Source: Acanthopleura granulata
Taxonomy: Eukaryota > Mollusca > Polyplacophora > Chitonida > Chitonidae
Assembly (NCBI GenBank): GCA_016165875.1
Contig: JABBOT010000001.1
Coordinates: forward strand, 12,212,540-12,276,539
DNA: 64,000 nucleotides
Reading direction: 5' to 3'
Shown here: piece after piece, positions 1 through 11,363 of the stretch
Numbering within the stretch: position 1 is the stretch's first letter
How the letters are laid out: every line of letters starts with the position of its first letter
Position numbers and translations under genes: made by a program
The notes under the pieces: model-generated
Databases searched by the model: none
Told to the model about the DNA's origin: nothing
Seen by the model: only the letters and a program-made list of their open reading frames with translations

Positions 1-75
1 TGAGGATATGACAGTCACCATATTTTGACATTCTTTTGCAATCAGACATCAGTGACAAATGTAAGAAGAGTTAGT

Positions 76-341
76 GGGGGCCTCCGTGGCTCAGTTGGTT
101 AGTGCACTAGAGCTGCATAATAACTCAGAAGCCTCCCACCAATGTGGTCGCTGTAAGTTAAGTTCAGCTCTTGCTGGTTTCCCCTCCGGCTGTAGGTGGA
201 AAGGTCTGCCAGCAACCTGTGGATGTTCGTGGGTTTCCCCTGGGCTCTGCCTGGTTTCCTCCCACCATAATGCTGGCCGCCATTACTGAAGTTCTTGAGT
301 ACAGCATAAAAAAAACAATCAAATAAATAAATGAATAAATT
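76..341 (+). mobile_element. Full-length tRNA-headed SINE in troponin I intron
   Basis: The head (cctccgtggctcagttgg) resembles a tRNA A box, and a degenerate B box lies near 150-170. The conserved 3' domain (ggtcgtgggtttcccc-like, caccataatgctgg, cttgagtac) ends in (AATA)n. A perfect 12-bp target-site duplication, agaagagttagt, flanks it at 64-75 and 342-353. This copy is the reference for the others in the window. Confidence 0.92.
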
Positions 342-582
342 AGAAGAGTTAGTTGTGTGGACCAATAGTTTGTTTTATGAGCTGAGCACCCTAAGTCCCC
401 AGCAGTGGTGCACCATGATAGAGCAGTGCTGTATTGAGCCTGACATGGCCTGCATGGCTGGTGTTCACCATGATATAGGAAAACATCAGTATTGCTTCAG
501 AAGCTGGAGTTTATCTAACACTAGAAAGCAACTGTGGATATCTTGTAATCCCTGTTTTCTCCCTCCTTGTGCCCATGAACAG

Positions 583-683
583 CTGAACTGAACAAATTAG
601 TGAAGGACCTTCACCAGAAGGTGGCCAACCTGGAGGAAGAAGTGTACGACTGGGAAGTTAAGATTCGCAAACAAGACTATGAG
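583..683 (+). CDS. Troponin I exon a (IT-arm coiled coil)
   Basis: Acceptor ...catgaacag, donor gag|GTGAGT. The first two bases complete a codon from an exon outside the window. It encodes ELNKLVKDLHQKVANLEEE followed by VYDWEVKIRKQDYE, the troponin T/troponin C-binding helix. Confidence 0.92.
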
Positions 684-3600
684 GTGAGTTCCTGCTGTGT
701 GTTCTCCAACCAGCAATTTCCTCAGATTTGCCCCTGACATCAGCAGTTTGTACAAATTCCAATGAAGAATACCTGGCATAAGTTCTTTAACCAACAGTTA
801 GTACAAATTCTAATAATGAGTGCCTGGCATAAGTTCTCCAGCCAACATTCTGTATAGATTTCTGTAAGTTGTCCAATCAGCAGTTTGTACAAAATACATG
901 CTCAAAGTGTTATGAACTTTGGATTTTACCATGTCTTTCTTTTTTCTACTTGCAGATCAACGAATTAACTCTTAAAGTAAATGATATGAAAGGAAAATTG
1001 TAAGTTGACTGAATTTTTTTTCTTTAATTACAACAAATTTTACATGTATTTCATACTGTTTTCAAATGTGAAGCTGGTGGTTTAATAATCTGATTAAGAT
1101 GTTAATTCTTAGATTGCCATACAACAGCAGGGGTATCGTGGTAATATGATCTCCTTGTACAGCAGCAGTGGTATTGTGGTAATATCTTCTCATACAGCAG
1201 CAGTGGTATTGTGGTAATATCTTCTCATACAGCAGCAGTGGTATTGTGGTAATATCTTCTCATACAGCAGCAGGGGTATTGTTGTATTATGATCTCCAGC
1301 TACAGTGTGTCATCATAGATCACAAACTCCCGAGTTGTTGTGCTATGAGATGTGCTGTAGTCTACCTAAGGGAGCACATGAACAGGGCTTCAGTTTACAT
1401 GCTATTTCTGACAGAAACCATCATGTTCATATTAGCCATGCCCAAGCTGGCCATAGTGAACTTGGACTTTGGTGGAACTGTATTTATTATAAAACACAAT
1501 TTTTGGGGGAGGATTTTGATTTGCTTTTATATGTAGTCGTTACCAGTCATGGCTATGGTATTTGTGTAACATTGTTTCTATTTTACAGTGTTAAGCCAGT
1601 TCTCAGGAAAGTTTCCAAGACAGAGGCCAAGTAAGTAAATTTGTCATTAGGTTATGTTTTGACAACTAAAGGAATTTAGGAAAAGCATGGAATCTCAGTG
1701 GATCATATTGTGTTAGAAATTTTAGATGTAGAAAGTTCATTAAAGTTTTTGTATTGAAATCTGTAAATATGTGATTTTAACAATAACAGGGTCAGTCCCT
1801 GGCCAAGATTTCAGACCATGAGCCTGTGAACTACAAGACGACCTTGAGTCTGTGAACTACAAGATGACCTTGAGTCGGCTCATTTAGGATCAGAGGCAGC
1901 CTGAAGTCAGGAGTTTTGTCAGATACCTGGACAGTGGTTTCACCCAGGCCATGATTGGTTGTCTTCGTCCACAAAAGTGAACCAGTCAAATATATCAAAT
2001 ATAAATCAGATGAGCTGTTGTCTGTAGTCGTTACAAATCCTGTCTCACCATCTGTGATGTGATGTCTTTCTGTTTTAAAATCTCTCTGACTGTCATGATG
2101 TGATGTTCTGTTTTACATTTCAAATATGTAAAGATACAAACTTGGGTGAGTGAGCTTTTTTAAACCAGCTACTGTGACTTTTGCACCAATACAGTGGTGG
2201 TTCTCTTTGTCCCATAGTGGCACTGTGGCTGCTTAATATGGCCAGATTTGTTCTGAAAAGATAATTTTCACTTAAAATGCAAACAGTTATCTTTGTGTAA
2301 AATATCATAATACATTCAAAGAAAGAATGTGAATATGGCTCACAAATCCCACATCTTTGGCCATGATGAGCAGGGACAGTTTCAGTAAGACTCAACTTCT
2401 GCCTAACAGAAAATAGAGTGAAGTTAGTTCTGTCCGTTTTGACCGTTGACTGTATCTAGCTCCACTGTCATTAACACAAACTTGCAGCCCTGTCTCTGTC
2501 ATGGAATAGGGTTTTTGTTTTCTTTTATTTTTATAGTAAACAGTAATATATTCAAATAAATGAAAAATACCCATAGTTACCAGATCATAAATTTGTGCAA
2601 GAATTGAATTAAAGATATTTTTTTTAAAAAGACTCCTCAAATCCATATGCCAGTTTTGCAGCATCTTTCATTTCTTGTCAGTCAAGTGATCAGTGTGACT
2701 GAACCCAGTCTTGTTTGGATCAAGATCTAATCTTAAATACCACACTGACTATTTTTAGATAAATGTATGAAAAAGAAGAAAGAGGCAGGGTATCAACTGG
2801 TTTAACCTTTCTCACCGATGCTTTGTCAGTAAACTGACAACGTGTGTTTAGTGCTGAGCTTTTCTAATAAAACTATGTGTACTCAGATAAATGTAAGCTA
2901 TTGCATTGTGCTTAACCAGGCATTTAATTATCAAGACAGCCAGTATCAAGAAAATGAATAGTCCTTGACCCCATATGACTATTTACATAAAATAACCTTT
3001 ATATCATTGTTGTGAATTAATGCTATTATATTATGATTGGTATATAAAAAAAACATTAATAAATGAAAGAAAATTGTACAAATTGTAAATCTTTGTAGCT
3101 CTTTGTGAATGTGCAAGCCAGTATAATAACTGGATTAACAGTCTAACCCAGTCCAAGCAGCCAACCTGTGCATACAAAGGCCAAAGCTGTCTAATCATGA
3201 GCAGATGCAGGCACATGTACAGTACTATTACATACAAGTCTAGGTTTGCTCTTGTTACACAAGTCTACTTTACACACAAAGTTTGAAAATGCATGACAGT
3301 GTAGGGATCAGAATCAGCCATAAACTGCCCCCAAATTCTCTTGTCAGAATAGTTCCAAGACTGTTGATACTGACCAGCTTACCTGTGTGTTTGTGAGAGA
3401 GTGGTCGTTTCTGTAGTTCGGTATCGTGTCTCGACAACAGTCAGAGAGAGTATTTGTCTGAAGGCGAGACTGCACAGTCTTCTGTGAGCCACTGTCCCAC
3501 TGTCTGTTGTGTCTGATGTTGACTAACTGTTCTGTTCTGTGATGATAAGCTGTGATGTTTACCGTTGTTGGGAGCATGTTTATGGCACAATCCAGTGGAA

Positions 3601-4172
3601 ACAAAAATCACACCTGACCACTTTGGTGTTTCTTTGTAACAGATTAGCCAAGATAGAAAAGAAAGAAGCTAAAGATTTCCGTACCAACCTGAAGTCGACA
3701 GGACACAACAAATATGCCTTGGAGGAAGAAAAAGAGGTCAGTCAAGCAGTCTTAAGTTTATATACGGAACACTTTCCTACCTCACTGTTATGTTAGATAC
3801 AGTATAAGTACAGTTCTGTGATTAATGTGGTAGACAATTGGAAGACATCAACTTCTACCCCTAATTCTACCATGGTCCCTAACAAATAGGTAGCTTGTAC
3901 ATGTAAACTTTTCTTGTAGTTGGTATTACACCCTTAACTATCTGTGTAGTTAACTTATTAGCATACTACACTGTGGTATGTTTATGGATGCAAGTGAAGT
4001 ATCATTTTCGGACCATTAATGTCCATCTAGATACAAGTATATAAATTTGTTTAAGGTGTGTTTTGACTCGTCATACAAGCATCAGTTTCCGATGTTGTGG
4101 TTTCAGAGCGGAGGCCCTGCCTGGCGAGATAACTTGAAGACAGAAGATGAAAAGGCGGAGGAGGCAAGTTAG
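583..4172 (+). CDS. Troponin I, 3' part of gene (5 exons, 5' incomplete)
   Basis: Troponin I is the inhibitory subunit of the thin-filament troponin complex in muscle. It binds troponin C, troponin T and actin and blocks actomyosin when calcium is low. The joined exons (583-683, 956-999, 1589-1630, 3643-3736, 4107-4172) give 114 codons plus TAG with compatible phases and GT-AG borders throughout. In order the peptide shows the coiled-coil IT arm (LVKDLHQKVANLEEE, then RKQDYEINEL), the GKFVKPVLRKVSK inhibitory segment, a lysine-rich actin/TnC-binding stretch (AKIEKKEAKDFRTNLK), an acidic LEEEKE and a short tail with PAWRDNL, matching the C-terminal half of insect and molluscan TnI. The N-terminal exons must lie before base 1. 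Family assignment is firm. Alternative isoform exons cannot be excluded. Confidence 0.93.
700..880 (+). repeat. Diverged ~52-bp tandem repeat in troponin I intron
   Basis: About three copies containing tacaaattc, cctggcataagttct and ccaaca-type blocks. The array begins about 15 bases after the exon-a donor at 684. Confidence 0.6.
956..999 (+). CDS. Troponin I exon b
   Basis: Acceptor ctacttgcag, donor tt|GTAAGT. It encodes INELTLKVNDMKGK plus two bases of a Phe codon completed by the next exon, and leads into the inhibitory region. Confidence 0.92.
1121..1297 (+). repeat. 35-bp minisatellite, about 5 copies
   Basis: The unit catacagcagcagtggtatt plus 15 bases recurs at 1191, 1226 and 1261 with exact 35-bp spacing. 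Outer copies are degenerate. It lies inside the intron 1000-1588. Confidence 0.9.
1589..1630 (+). CDS. Troponin I exon c (inhibitory region)
   Basis: Acceptor tattttacag, donor aa|GTAAGT. With the split Phe codon it reads F-VKPVLRKVSKTEA-K, corresponding to the GKFKRPTLRRVR inhibitory peptide of vertebrate TnI. Confidence 0.92.
3643..3736 (+). CDS. Troponin I exon d
   Basis: Acceptor ctttgtaacag, donor gag|GTCAGT. It encodes LAKIEKKEAKDFRTNLK and an acidic end (YALEEEKE). The reading frame closes exactly with the exons on both sides. Confidence 0.92.
4107..4172 (+). CDS. Troponin I terminal coding exon
   Basis: Acceptor gtggtttcag. It encodes 21 residues (SGGPAWRDNLKTEDEKAEEAS) then TAG. 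The Trp-Arg motif matches the conserved PDWSKG/GDWRKN position near the TnI C-terminus. Confidence 0.88.
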   Translation, partial: SGGPAWRDNLKTEDEKAEEAS

Positions 4173-5570
4173 GATGTGAAGAAGGGGGCGCCACCTGCTG
4201 TATATAGCCCAGTACGACGGACTGGTTGGGCTAAGATAACTACTGTCACTGGGCAATACAGATATTTGTGTAGTTAATTTGTGAATGTCTTAATGAATTT
4301 TCCTTCTGTTTCAAATGGCAAGACTTTTTGTAGAGAAAGATTTGGTGTGTACAGATCTCATTTTATGACAAACGTGCTATTTTTTAACCACTATGCCCAT
4401 AATTTCGCTGTACAACTTTCTTTTCCATTTGTTTGTATTCTTGAGATCTGACCTCTTAGATTTTCTCTTGAAGAAATTTACAAAAAGAGAAAACAAAAAG
4501 CAGACTGAATGTTACTGGTAGAACAGAGGATTAAACAATCTTAGTGTATGAAGGCAGTTTAATAATGGAAGTGGCATCTGACAAACAGCTCGTGTATCGA
4601 CCACATTAAGATAGAAAGGTATCATTGACCAGTGCGATAGGAGGAGCTCTAACACCGCCCTGAAGATCTGTGGACTGACTGTCAGTAGGGAGATGGACAA
4701 CAGGAGACTCCATGCTGATGGGTGGAACTTTGCCTTTGCTCTTTGTTAATAATTTCGTTCAAAGGAGTTTTAGAAGCCTTGTTGTTGATATTTACCTCTG
4801 CGGTGCAGATCTCCTCAAGGGCCATACGTTGACCTGCTTTTGATGTTGCTCTGGTAGCCCTGCCCCAAGGACTGGCACACCCATCCCCCTCTCCTGCTAT
4901 ATACCACAGATCCTAGATTTTGTACAGTGTCTCTCGCTCCATACTTACTGTATAATCTGACAGTATCATGTTATCGGTATGTTACATAAAGTTGTTGTAA
5001 GATTTTGTTTTCACTTTTCCTGCGTTTTTTGTTTATTATTATTATTATTATTCCTTAATTTTTAACTTAGACCATTTTTCTGTGTATCCCTTCTGTATGG
5101 GTCAGTGTTATCATGTATAATATCTGATGCTGAGAGAATGAGTGTAGCACTAGGACAATGATCAAAGGATGAAATGGCCAAATTACTTACCTGCTGCAAA
5201 TACAAGACCGTGTAAGAAATGTGAGGTAACAACCTCTGATTAGTTCAGCTCACACTACAAACAGTAAGCATAACAAAGTTTACAATGTGTATATGGTCTT
5301 AAGAAACCAAACTGGACTGTGGTCCGTTTGTTCTTTTTTTTGCAATTTTGTGAAAATCTCTGATTCTACCACCAGAGTAATGCATCTTTCATGCAGCACA
5401 AGATGTAGATTATAGCTGAAAACTTTCACACCTGTTGCCATGGAGACCTGTCTTGCTTCCCCTTCCTGTTCGGTGTGCTGTTACCTTAGCTGCCAGTCGG
5501 CACGGTCTCTGAGAGGCCCAACGTTTCAGATTCCCAGTCCAAGGCAATAAAAACTCATTCCTTTGGTGAA
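4173..5570 (+). other. Probable troponin I 3' UTR
   Basis: About 1.4 kb without a credible ORF follows the TAG. An AATAAA at 5546-5551 is the best poly(A) signal I see before the satellite starts. The extent is inferred. Confidence 0.45.
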
Positions 5571-5694
5571 CAGACCTGACAGTTGTGATGTGTACAGTGT
5601 TTTTCTAATTATTTAAAAAATTAACTTCCTCTGTGTCTTTTCCCATGTTGAACAAGCAAACTAGTTACTCTGGTTCTTGTGACTAAAGGATTCA

Positions 5695-6850
5695 AATCAC
5701 ATGGCTACATTCAGTTGGAAACCAAAAAGAATATGAAGTAAAAAAACTTCAGACCCATTTCATGAGGGTCTGGTTTCCTCCACCCTTTCGCCTGGCCTAT
5801 TTCATGAGGGTCTAGTTTGCTCCATGCTTATACCTGACCTATTTCAGGAATTCTGATTTCCCCCACCCTTACACTTGACCTATTTTATGAAGATCTGGTT
5901 TCCTGCACCATTATATCATGAGGGTTTGGTTTCCGCCACCCTTACAGCTGACCTATTTTATGAAGATCTGGTTTCCTGCACCATTATATCATGAGGGTTT
6001 GGTGTCCTGCACCCTTACACATGGCCAATTTAATGAGGGTCTGGCTTCCTGCAGACCAAATTTGTATCAAGAGGGTCTGGTTTCCTGCATCCTTACATGG
6101 TCTATTTCACAAGGGTCTAGTTCCACCCCACTGTTTCAACTGGCCTATTTCAGGAATGCCTGGTTTCCTCCACGCGATTCGAATCACATGGCTGCATTCA
6201 GTTGGTCTTGAAGTGAAAGAAACCAAAAAGAATATGGACTGAAAACCCTTCAGACCCATTTCACGAGGGTCTGGTTTCCTCCACCCTTTCGCCTGGCCTA
6301 TTTCATGAGGGTCTGGTTTACTCTACGTTTATACATGACCCATTTCAGGAATTCTGGTTTCCTCCAACCTTACAGCTCACCTATTTCATGAAGGTCAGGT
6401 TTCTTGCACCCTTATATCATGAGGGATTGGTGTCCTGCACCCTTACACGTGGTCTATTTAATTAGGGTCTGGTTTCCTCCACCCTTTCAACTGGCCTTTT
6501 TCAGGAATGCCTGGTCTCTGCCACCTTTTCACCAGATCTATTTCAGGAATGTTCACCCTTTCACATCAACTTGCTCTACGCTTATACTTGAACTATTTCA
6601 GGAATGCCCGGTTTCCTCCCTTACATTGTTGTGGTTTATGAATCATTTCCTCAAACCGTACATTTGACCTATTTCATGGTTTGCCCCACACTTATACATG
6701 GTCTATTTCAGGAATATCTGGTTTCCTCCACCCTCACACCTGAACTCATGACAGTCTGGTTTCCTCTAGCCATAGATCAGACCTATTTCCTGAGCATTCT
6801 GTTCAATGCACTCTTCCATCTGACCTATTTGAAGAGGCTGCGTGGTCTTG
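5695..6850. repeat. 42-bp satellite with a 487-bp higher-order repeat
   Basis: The unit is roughly ctatttcatgagggtctgg plus tttcctccaccctt. It recurs about every 42 bp from 5750, diverging toward 6850. A longer block starting at aatcacatggct is repeated at 5695 and 6182, including the first several satellite units, so the array has higher-order structure. Open frames through it are repeat artefacts. Confidence 0.88.
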
Positions 6851-7096
6851 TGATTGCCAGTTTCCAGTGTCCCACAAACTGGTGTATGTTAACATGTTTG
6901 GTAAAAAGGGTGAGCATTTCTTAGAGAGTTTAAGGTGTACATAAAATTCTACCATGCCACTCACCCATTTACCCCAGCTTGATTCCACGAAACACTCTTA
7001 TGTAACCCAGCGTGCATGACTGGTTACCAGAAAAAGTGATATGCCATTTGTAAGCCAGGATCTCCACAAACTGTACATATAGGAGCAACTCTGCCA

Positions 7097-7247
7097 GGGG
7101 CCTTTTTGGCTGAAGTCAGCAGGCCAGCGCAGCATAATAACTTAGAGCTCTCAACAATGCAGTCCAGCTCGTATGTGGGAATATCTTGGGTTACCCTTGT
7201 GGTTTCCTCCCACCAATGTAAACTTCAATAAAATAAATAAATAAATC
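7097..7247 (+). mobile_element. Degenerate SINE copy
   Basis: The head (ggggcctttttggctgaagt), a shortened body with ggtttcctcccacca, and an (AATA)n tail are recognisable. The middle is deleted relative to the copy at 76-341. Confidence 0.7.
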
Positions 7248-7279
7248 TCATAAATAACACTGCCAAAATGTGTTTGTTG

Positions 7280-8487
7280 ATGAAAAATAATTTATTGAAA
7301 TGTAGACATCCACAAAACCAATGAAAGAGAACTAAAATGTTTCATAATGCAAAGAGCAAATACAGAAGGAAAGCTATTAAAGCAACCCGTTTCATAAGTG
7401 CCGGAGGTAAAAAGCCAATTTGAAATAACTCTTCCTACAATCCTGTGCGGATTAAAGGGGACAACTTTAATCACAAAAGAACACATTTACTCTCTTGGAA
7501 TGTCAAATATTAATACGCTTGACACAAGTTCTGTACAAAACATCAGCAGATATATTTGCATGCTGAACAGCAGTTGCAGTAAGCAAAACTAGTCTGGTTG
7601 ATGTTCAGATTTGTCTACCGGAGGTAAGTCACTGACATGACATCTCAGATCCCAGACTTTCAATTCAAGTGACAAATGTCTGCCATTATCATTTTGTTTT
7701 ACTTTACTGTTTTGAATAACAAAACAGTTCCTGTATACTCAGACTTTTTTCACAACTGATATAGATTTTAATACAAAATGCATCCAGAATTTTGCTGTTT
7801 CCTCTTGCTTTTAAAAATTTTAAAAATATTCTAAGGCCTCTGCTTTTAACTATTTGTGAAACCAAAGGTCTCTCGCTTTTTGTTGTTTTTTTTCCTACTT
7901 GAGCACAACCTTTCACAGATTTAAATAACATAACATTCCATCAGCCATTCTCTTTATAACACAAAGTCACACCTGAGGAAGGCTAATCACTATGGTCAGT
8001 ATCTGACATGCAGTAGTGCCATCCGTGACGTGAATGGTCAGACAGTGCACAGGAAAGGACAAAGTTTCACACAATGAGCTGGGCGCTTTTGGCTTCACTG
8101 ACAAGTTTTGGCCCGACCCTGACTTTAGTTTGCACTTTTGTGAGTTACACAAGTACTTGGTGTCCGATGAAACCTTCAGATTTCTTTGGTCCAGAGTTCA
8201 ACATAGCCTCTACATCACTCCTGACATGGGGTTTACACTGCTTTGTCTCATCAAGGGCAGTGTTTACCTCCCCCAGCCCTGTGTCTCCCCAACTCTCTTG
8301 CTGTGTCTCCTCTAAACAAGTATCTCCCTAAGCCTGCTTTGTCTCCCCTAGGTGAGTGTCCCCTAGTCTCCTGCACCAGTACCTCAGGTATCAGCTCACC
8401 AATACCCACCCCAGGCTAGTGTCTCCAATCCCCTGCTATGTTTTCCTCGGGCCTTTGTCTTTCCACTTTTCAGCACACACACTTTCC
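7280..8487 (-). other. Probable 3' UTR of the small - strand gene
   Basis: A 1.2-kb stretch without credible coding follows the TGA at 8488. An AATAAA on the - strand at 7296-7291 is a fitting poly(A) signal. The extent is inferred. Confidence 0.45.
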
Positions 8488-8648
8488 TCAAGTGGTGGAG
8501 GATGGGGTCGAACTCTCCTCCGCAGCTTTCTTGTACTCTGCTGCTAACTCCGGGTTCTCTCGTGCCCACCTTTCAGGGGTGTTCACTTCTAACCAGTTAG
8601 AATCCTTTATCTGCTGCTTCAGGGTACTCAACAGGCCTTCCAAAGAAC
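8488..8648 (-). CDS. Unknown small gene, terminal exon
   Basis: Acceptor ctgttatcttattcag. It encodes SLEGLLSTLKQQIKDSNW followed by LEVNTPERWARENPELAAEY, KKAAEESSTPSSTT and TGA. Composition is charged and helical with no membrane segment. No family is recognised. Confidence 0.5.
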
Positions 8649-9121
8649 CTGAATAAGATAACAGTCAGTGTTAGTGCGAACGTAAAAGAAGAATTTTTCT
8701 CATACAATATGTGTGGTGTGTAGTTCAAAACTGGCAATTTATTTGAATGAAGGAAAAAAGACACACTTTCATTTCTATGTGATGAGGAAACAAAAACTGC
8801 CAATCTCAGTTTTGTGTTTTGGCATCAAATAAACTCATTCCACATCAAAATTCAGCCGCTCTCTTCACCTCCCACTTGTGTGCTCCCCACATCATCTACA
8901 GCTGCCTTCTCACCAGATGACTGAGTGTCTGATGACGACTAAGACTCGCCTTTCTCAACCTTCCCTTCTCCCCCTGCCTGTGCGCCCTCCGCATCATTTA
9001 CACCTACTGTCTCACCTGATGACTGAGTGTCTGAGGACGACACATGCTGGCCTTTCTCATCCTTCCCTTCTCCCGCTGCCTGTGTGCTCCCCACATCATC
9101 TACAGCTACTTTCTCTGACAT
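8488..9121 (-). CDS. Small two-exon gene, product unknown
   Basis: I do not recognise this protein. ATG at 9121; exon 1 9121-9016 ends tca-tca-g|GTGAGA; exon 2 8648-8488 follows acceptor cttattcag. The split codon becomes GGT and the product is 88 residues. The N-terminus is acidic and Ser/Gly/Glu rich (AVDDVGSTQAAGEGKDEKG). The second exon is helix-like and conserved-looking (LLSTLKQQIKDSNWLEV, PERWARENPELAAEYKK) and ends SSTT-stop. An in-frame TAG just upstream of the ATG and an acceptor-like tatttgtag suggest a 5' UTR intron. The DNA of exon 1 belongs to a 102-bp tandem repeat, so other donors give other N-termini. Exon 2 is better supported than exon 1. Confidence 0.45.
8860..9118 (-). 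repeat. 102-bp tandem repeat with a donor in each unit
   Basis: Three partly diverged units; the atcatc block recurs at 8891, 8993 and 9095 (exact 102-bp spacing, 34 codons). On the - strand each reads AVDDVGSTQ...SSSDTQSSGE. The second unit has an in-frame TAG before its SSSDT. Units one and two carry the donors tcatcag|gtgaga and tcatctg|gtgaga. Confidence 0.85.
9016..9121 (-). CDS. Unknown small gene, proposed first coding exon
   Basis: Starts MSEKVAVDDVGSTQ and ends SSSDTQSS plus one base before a strong CAG|GTGAGA donor. The phase matches exon 2 exactly. It coincides with the first unit of a 102-bp tandem repeat. Confidence 0.38.
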
Positions 9122-9535
9122 TATGTAACTTGGGCTCTACAAATACAGAGGCAGAAAGAAAAACAGTATAATGGATACATCCGCAAAACAGTGACCAAGG
9201 GACCTCGATCACCTGTCAAGGGTTTGATGATCACAGTGAACAGGCAGTGTAACCATCTGTGCCAGCAAGCCCCTGAAAAAAAAAGACTTGAAACAAAAAA
9301 TTTTGCCAAATGATATAGCTCCCAGCCAACTGAAGTGTCCACTTTAGGTGTGTTTTTTATTACTACATGAACATATTTACCACGGTTCTGAGCAAACAAG
9401 TCTTGGACGTACTTTGGGTCACAAAATCATGAAAGTGGGTGTGTATATGGACAACTGTATATACATTGAAGCCATACGCTCCAGCACATGTATTGAGCAA
9501 CCTGAGTGCTAGCAGTAGTGCTGTAATCAGCCAGA

Positions 9536-9796
9536 TCAGCACTGGAGTCGTCTCGTGAGATTAACGCTGTTTGGGCGAAACATGAGTGGATGCTCTTGCC
9601 AACTAACGCAAAATAACGCTAAAACTAATGCAAAATAACACCAAAAAGATGTGATTTCTGGTAGTCGCTCCAACAACAACATTTTTGGTATAGCGACTAC
9701 CGAAAATCATGTCTTTCAGCATTATTTTGCGTTAGCGAGAGCATCCACTCTCGCCCAAACAGCCTTAATCTCGCGAGCCGGCTCCAATGTCGATTC
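9536..9796. mobile_element. Fold-back (MITE-like) element
   Basis: The left arm (ctggagtcgtctcgtgagat...gtttgggcga) is the reverse complement, with mismatches, of the right arm (tcgcccaaacagc...atctcgcgagccggctccaa). The pairing continues inward through tctggtagtcgct and agcgactaccgaaaa to a loop of about 20 bases. No coding capacity; target duplication is unclear. Confidence 0.8.
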
Positions 9797-10985
9797 TGCT
9801 CATGTCAGCAAGTTTACAAACAGACAAACAGAAAGACAGACATACAATGCCACACCAAAATACTACCTGACATACAGGTCTAATAATAAAGCATCCACGC
9901 TAACGGTCATAGAACCACTCATTGTTGCCATAGTCACCCAAAAATTACGGCACCAAGAGATGGCAATAACAATGTTCAACTTCAAGTGCCACTGTTTTCT
10001 AGTCTACAGAGCAACATGATTTCCTCAGCAATTACGATTTAATGGCACAAAGTACATAAAACAGCATTCACGTAGCTAAAAGGACCGCACTTTTCTTCAA
10101 GCTTGCCATTTTTTTTAAATAAAACGAAGACAACGAGGCGGGAATAACGAAACGAAAACTGGACCATCTATGGCCCACGTGGTAGACACCGATGACAATA
10201 ACTTTTCATTTTTTACTGTCTTCAGCCTTCTATTTGAAATGGAAATTGGTCTTAAAATAAGGTGTGTTAATAAACTGAAAATCATTACCCAAACCTGCAA
10301 TTAATTCTCCTGATAATTGGAATGACCTACACAGTTCTTAACTTGACAATGGTTCTCGCTACTCTATTGGCCGGTAGATGGCGCTATAGAGCAGACTAAC
10401 GACCACAGGCACACCAAAACGTGCCGAGCTGAGGAAACAAGTTGTGAACAAGCTGTGTCTTTGATCTTTGTCACTCAGCTGGGTTTTTGAATTGCATGAT
10501 AAATGACATGATGACAGTAGGACTTGAAAACCTGGACATTCGCACATTAATTATAGACTTAATTTACCCTTATTATCCAGCTGTAGGATAACCACTTCGG
10601 CTACATGTACCGGTAGGCCTGTGTTATTTGCTGGAAAAACGTAGGACTACTAAGTATTGTATTTTGTTTCTTCGTGGCCTATAGCTTTAGCCTTATTTTC
10701 CGTTTATAGTGAATTTCATAGCCGTGTTTTCAGATTCATTCGCAGTGATTTGTTGTTGTTTTTAGGTGATGAATTCGCAGATTTATGAGCATAACCTTGC
10801 TCATTTTATATCAAATTTTGGCCTGGATATTCATTCATTCATTCAGCATATATCCAGAAATTCGCCTAATCACTAAAACCTTAGAAAAGCAAAACAGAAA
10901 TGGGCAGGAATAAAGCTCGATGAGAAGAGCTTGCTCGATCCCATGACAATTACGAAGTTTAACACAGTAGGCTATATACAGGCGT

Positions 10986-11187
10986 AGGGCCACTTTCACG
11001 AAAGGTTGCACGATATTTTTTGTTGTAAATATTATCGTACAACGTTGTGTACGATAATTTACGACGTTGGCCCGTTTTCACAAAGCAGTTCTGTGAAAGA
11101 GACGTGTATTTGAGGTACGATATCTTACATATTTGTCGTACTGTCAAAATTATCGTACAGGTACGACATTTGGTGAAAGTGGCCCCT
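10986..11187. mobile_element. MITE with GGGCCACTTTCAC ends
   Basis: Terminal inverted repeats ggccactttcacgaaa (left) and tttggtgaaagtggcc (right) flank about 200 bp. An internal palindrome centres on aacgtt (gtaaat...atcgtacaacgttgtgtacgat...atttacgac). It is non-coding and non-autonomous. Confidence 0.8.
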
Positions 11188-11330
11188 GTTGTGGATAATA
11201 CAGGCTTGTGCGCCTGTGTGTTAGTGATACAGTAAATGATGTGATTTAGCATGGCAGTACAGCAAACTAACACAAACAGAAATCATAAAAAGATTTATGA
11301 CACTCCAGTTATAAGCATGCGGGGAGGGGG

Positions 11331-11363
11331 GGGGGCATTCGTGGCCGAGTGAGATAGCGCGCC
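11331..11363 (+). mobile_element. SINE head fragment
   Basis: ggcattcgtggccgagtgag then atagcgcgcc resembles the tRNA-like SINE head only. It is preceded by a G run. Confidence 0.5.

Noticed and set aside
74..289. tRNA gene or small protein at the left edge
   Set aside because: The tRNA-like sequence is the head of a SINE with target duplication; the ORF is its translation, as in all other copies.
8034..8331. + strand ORFs of 85-93 codons
   Set aside because: Overlap the inferred 3' UTR of the - strand gene; no domain and no splice context.
9379..9410. Possible upstream exon YVQDLFAQNR of the small gene
   Set aside because: Phase fits exon 2 but not the repeat exon; only ten codons and a weak acceptor; not supported enough.
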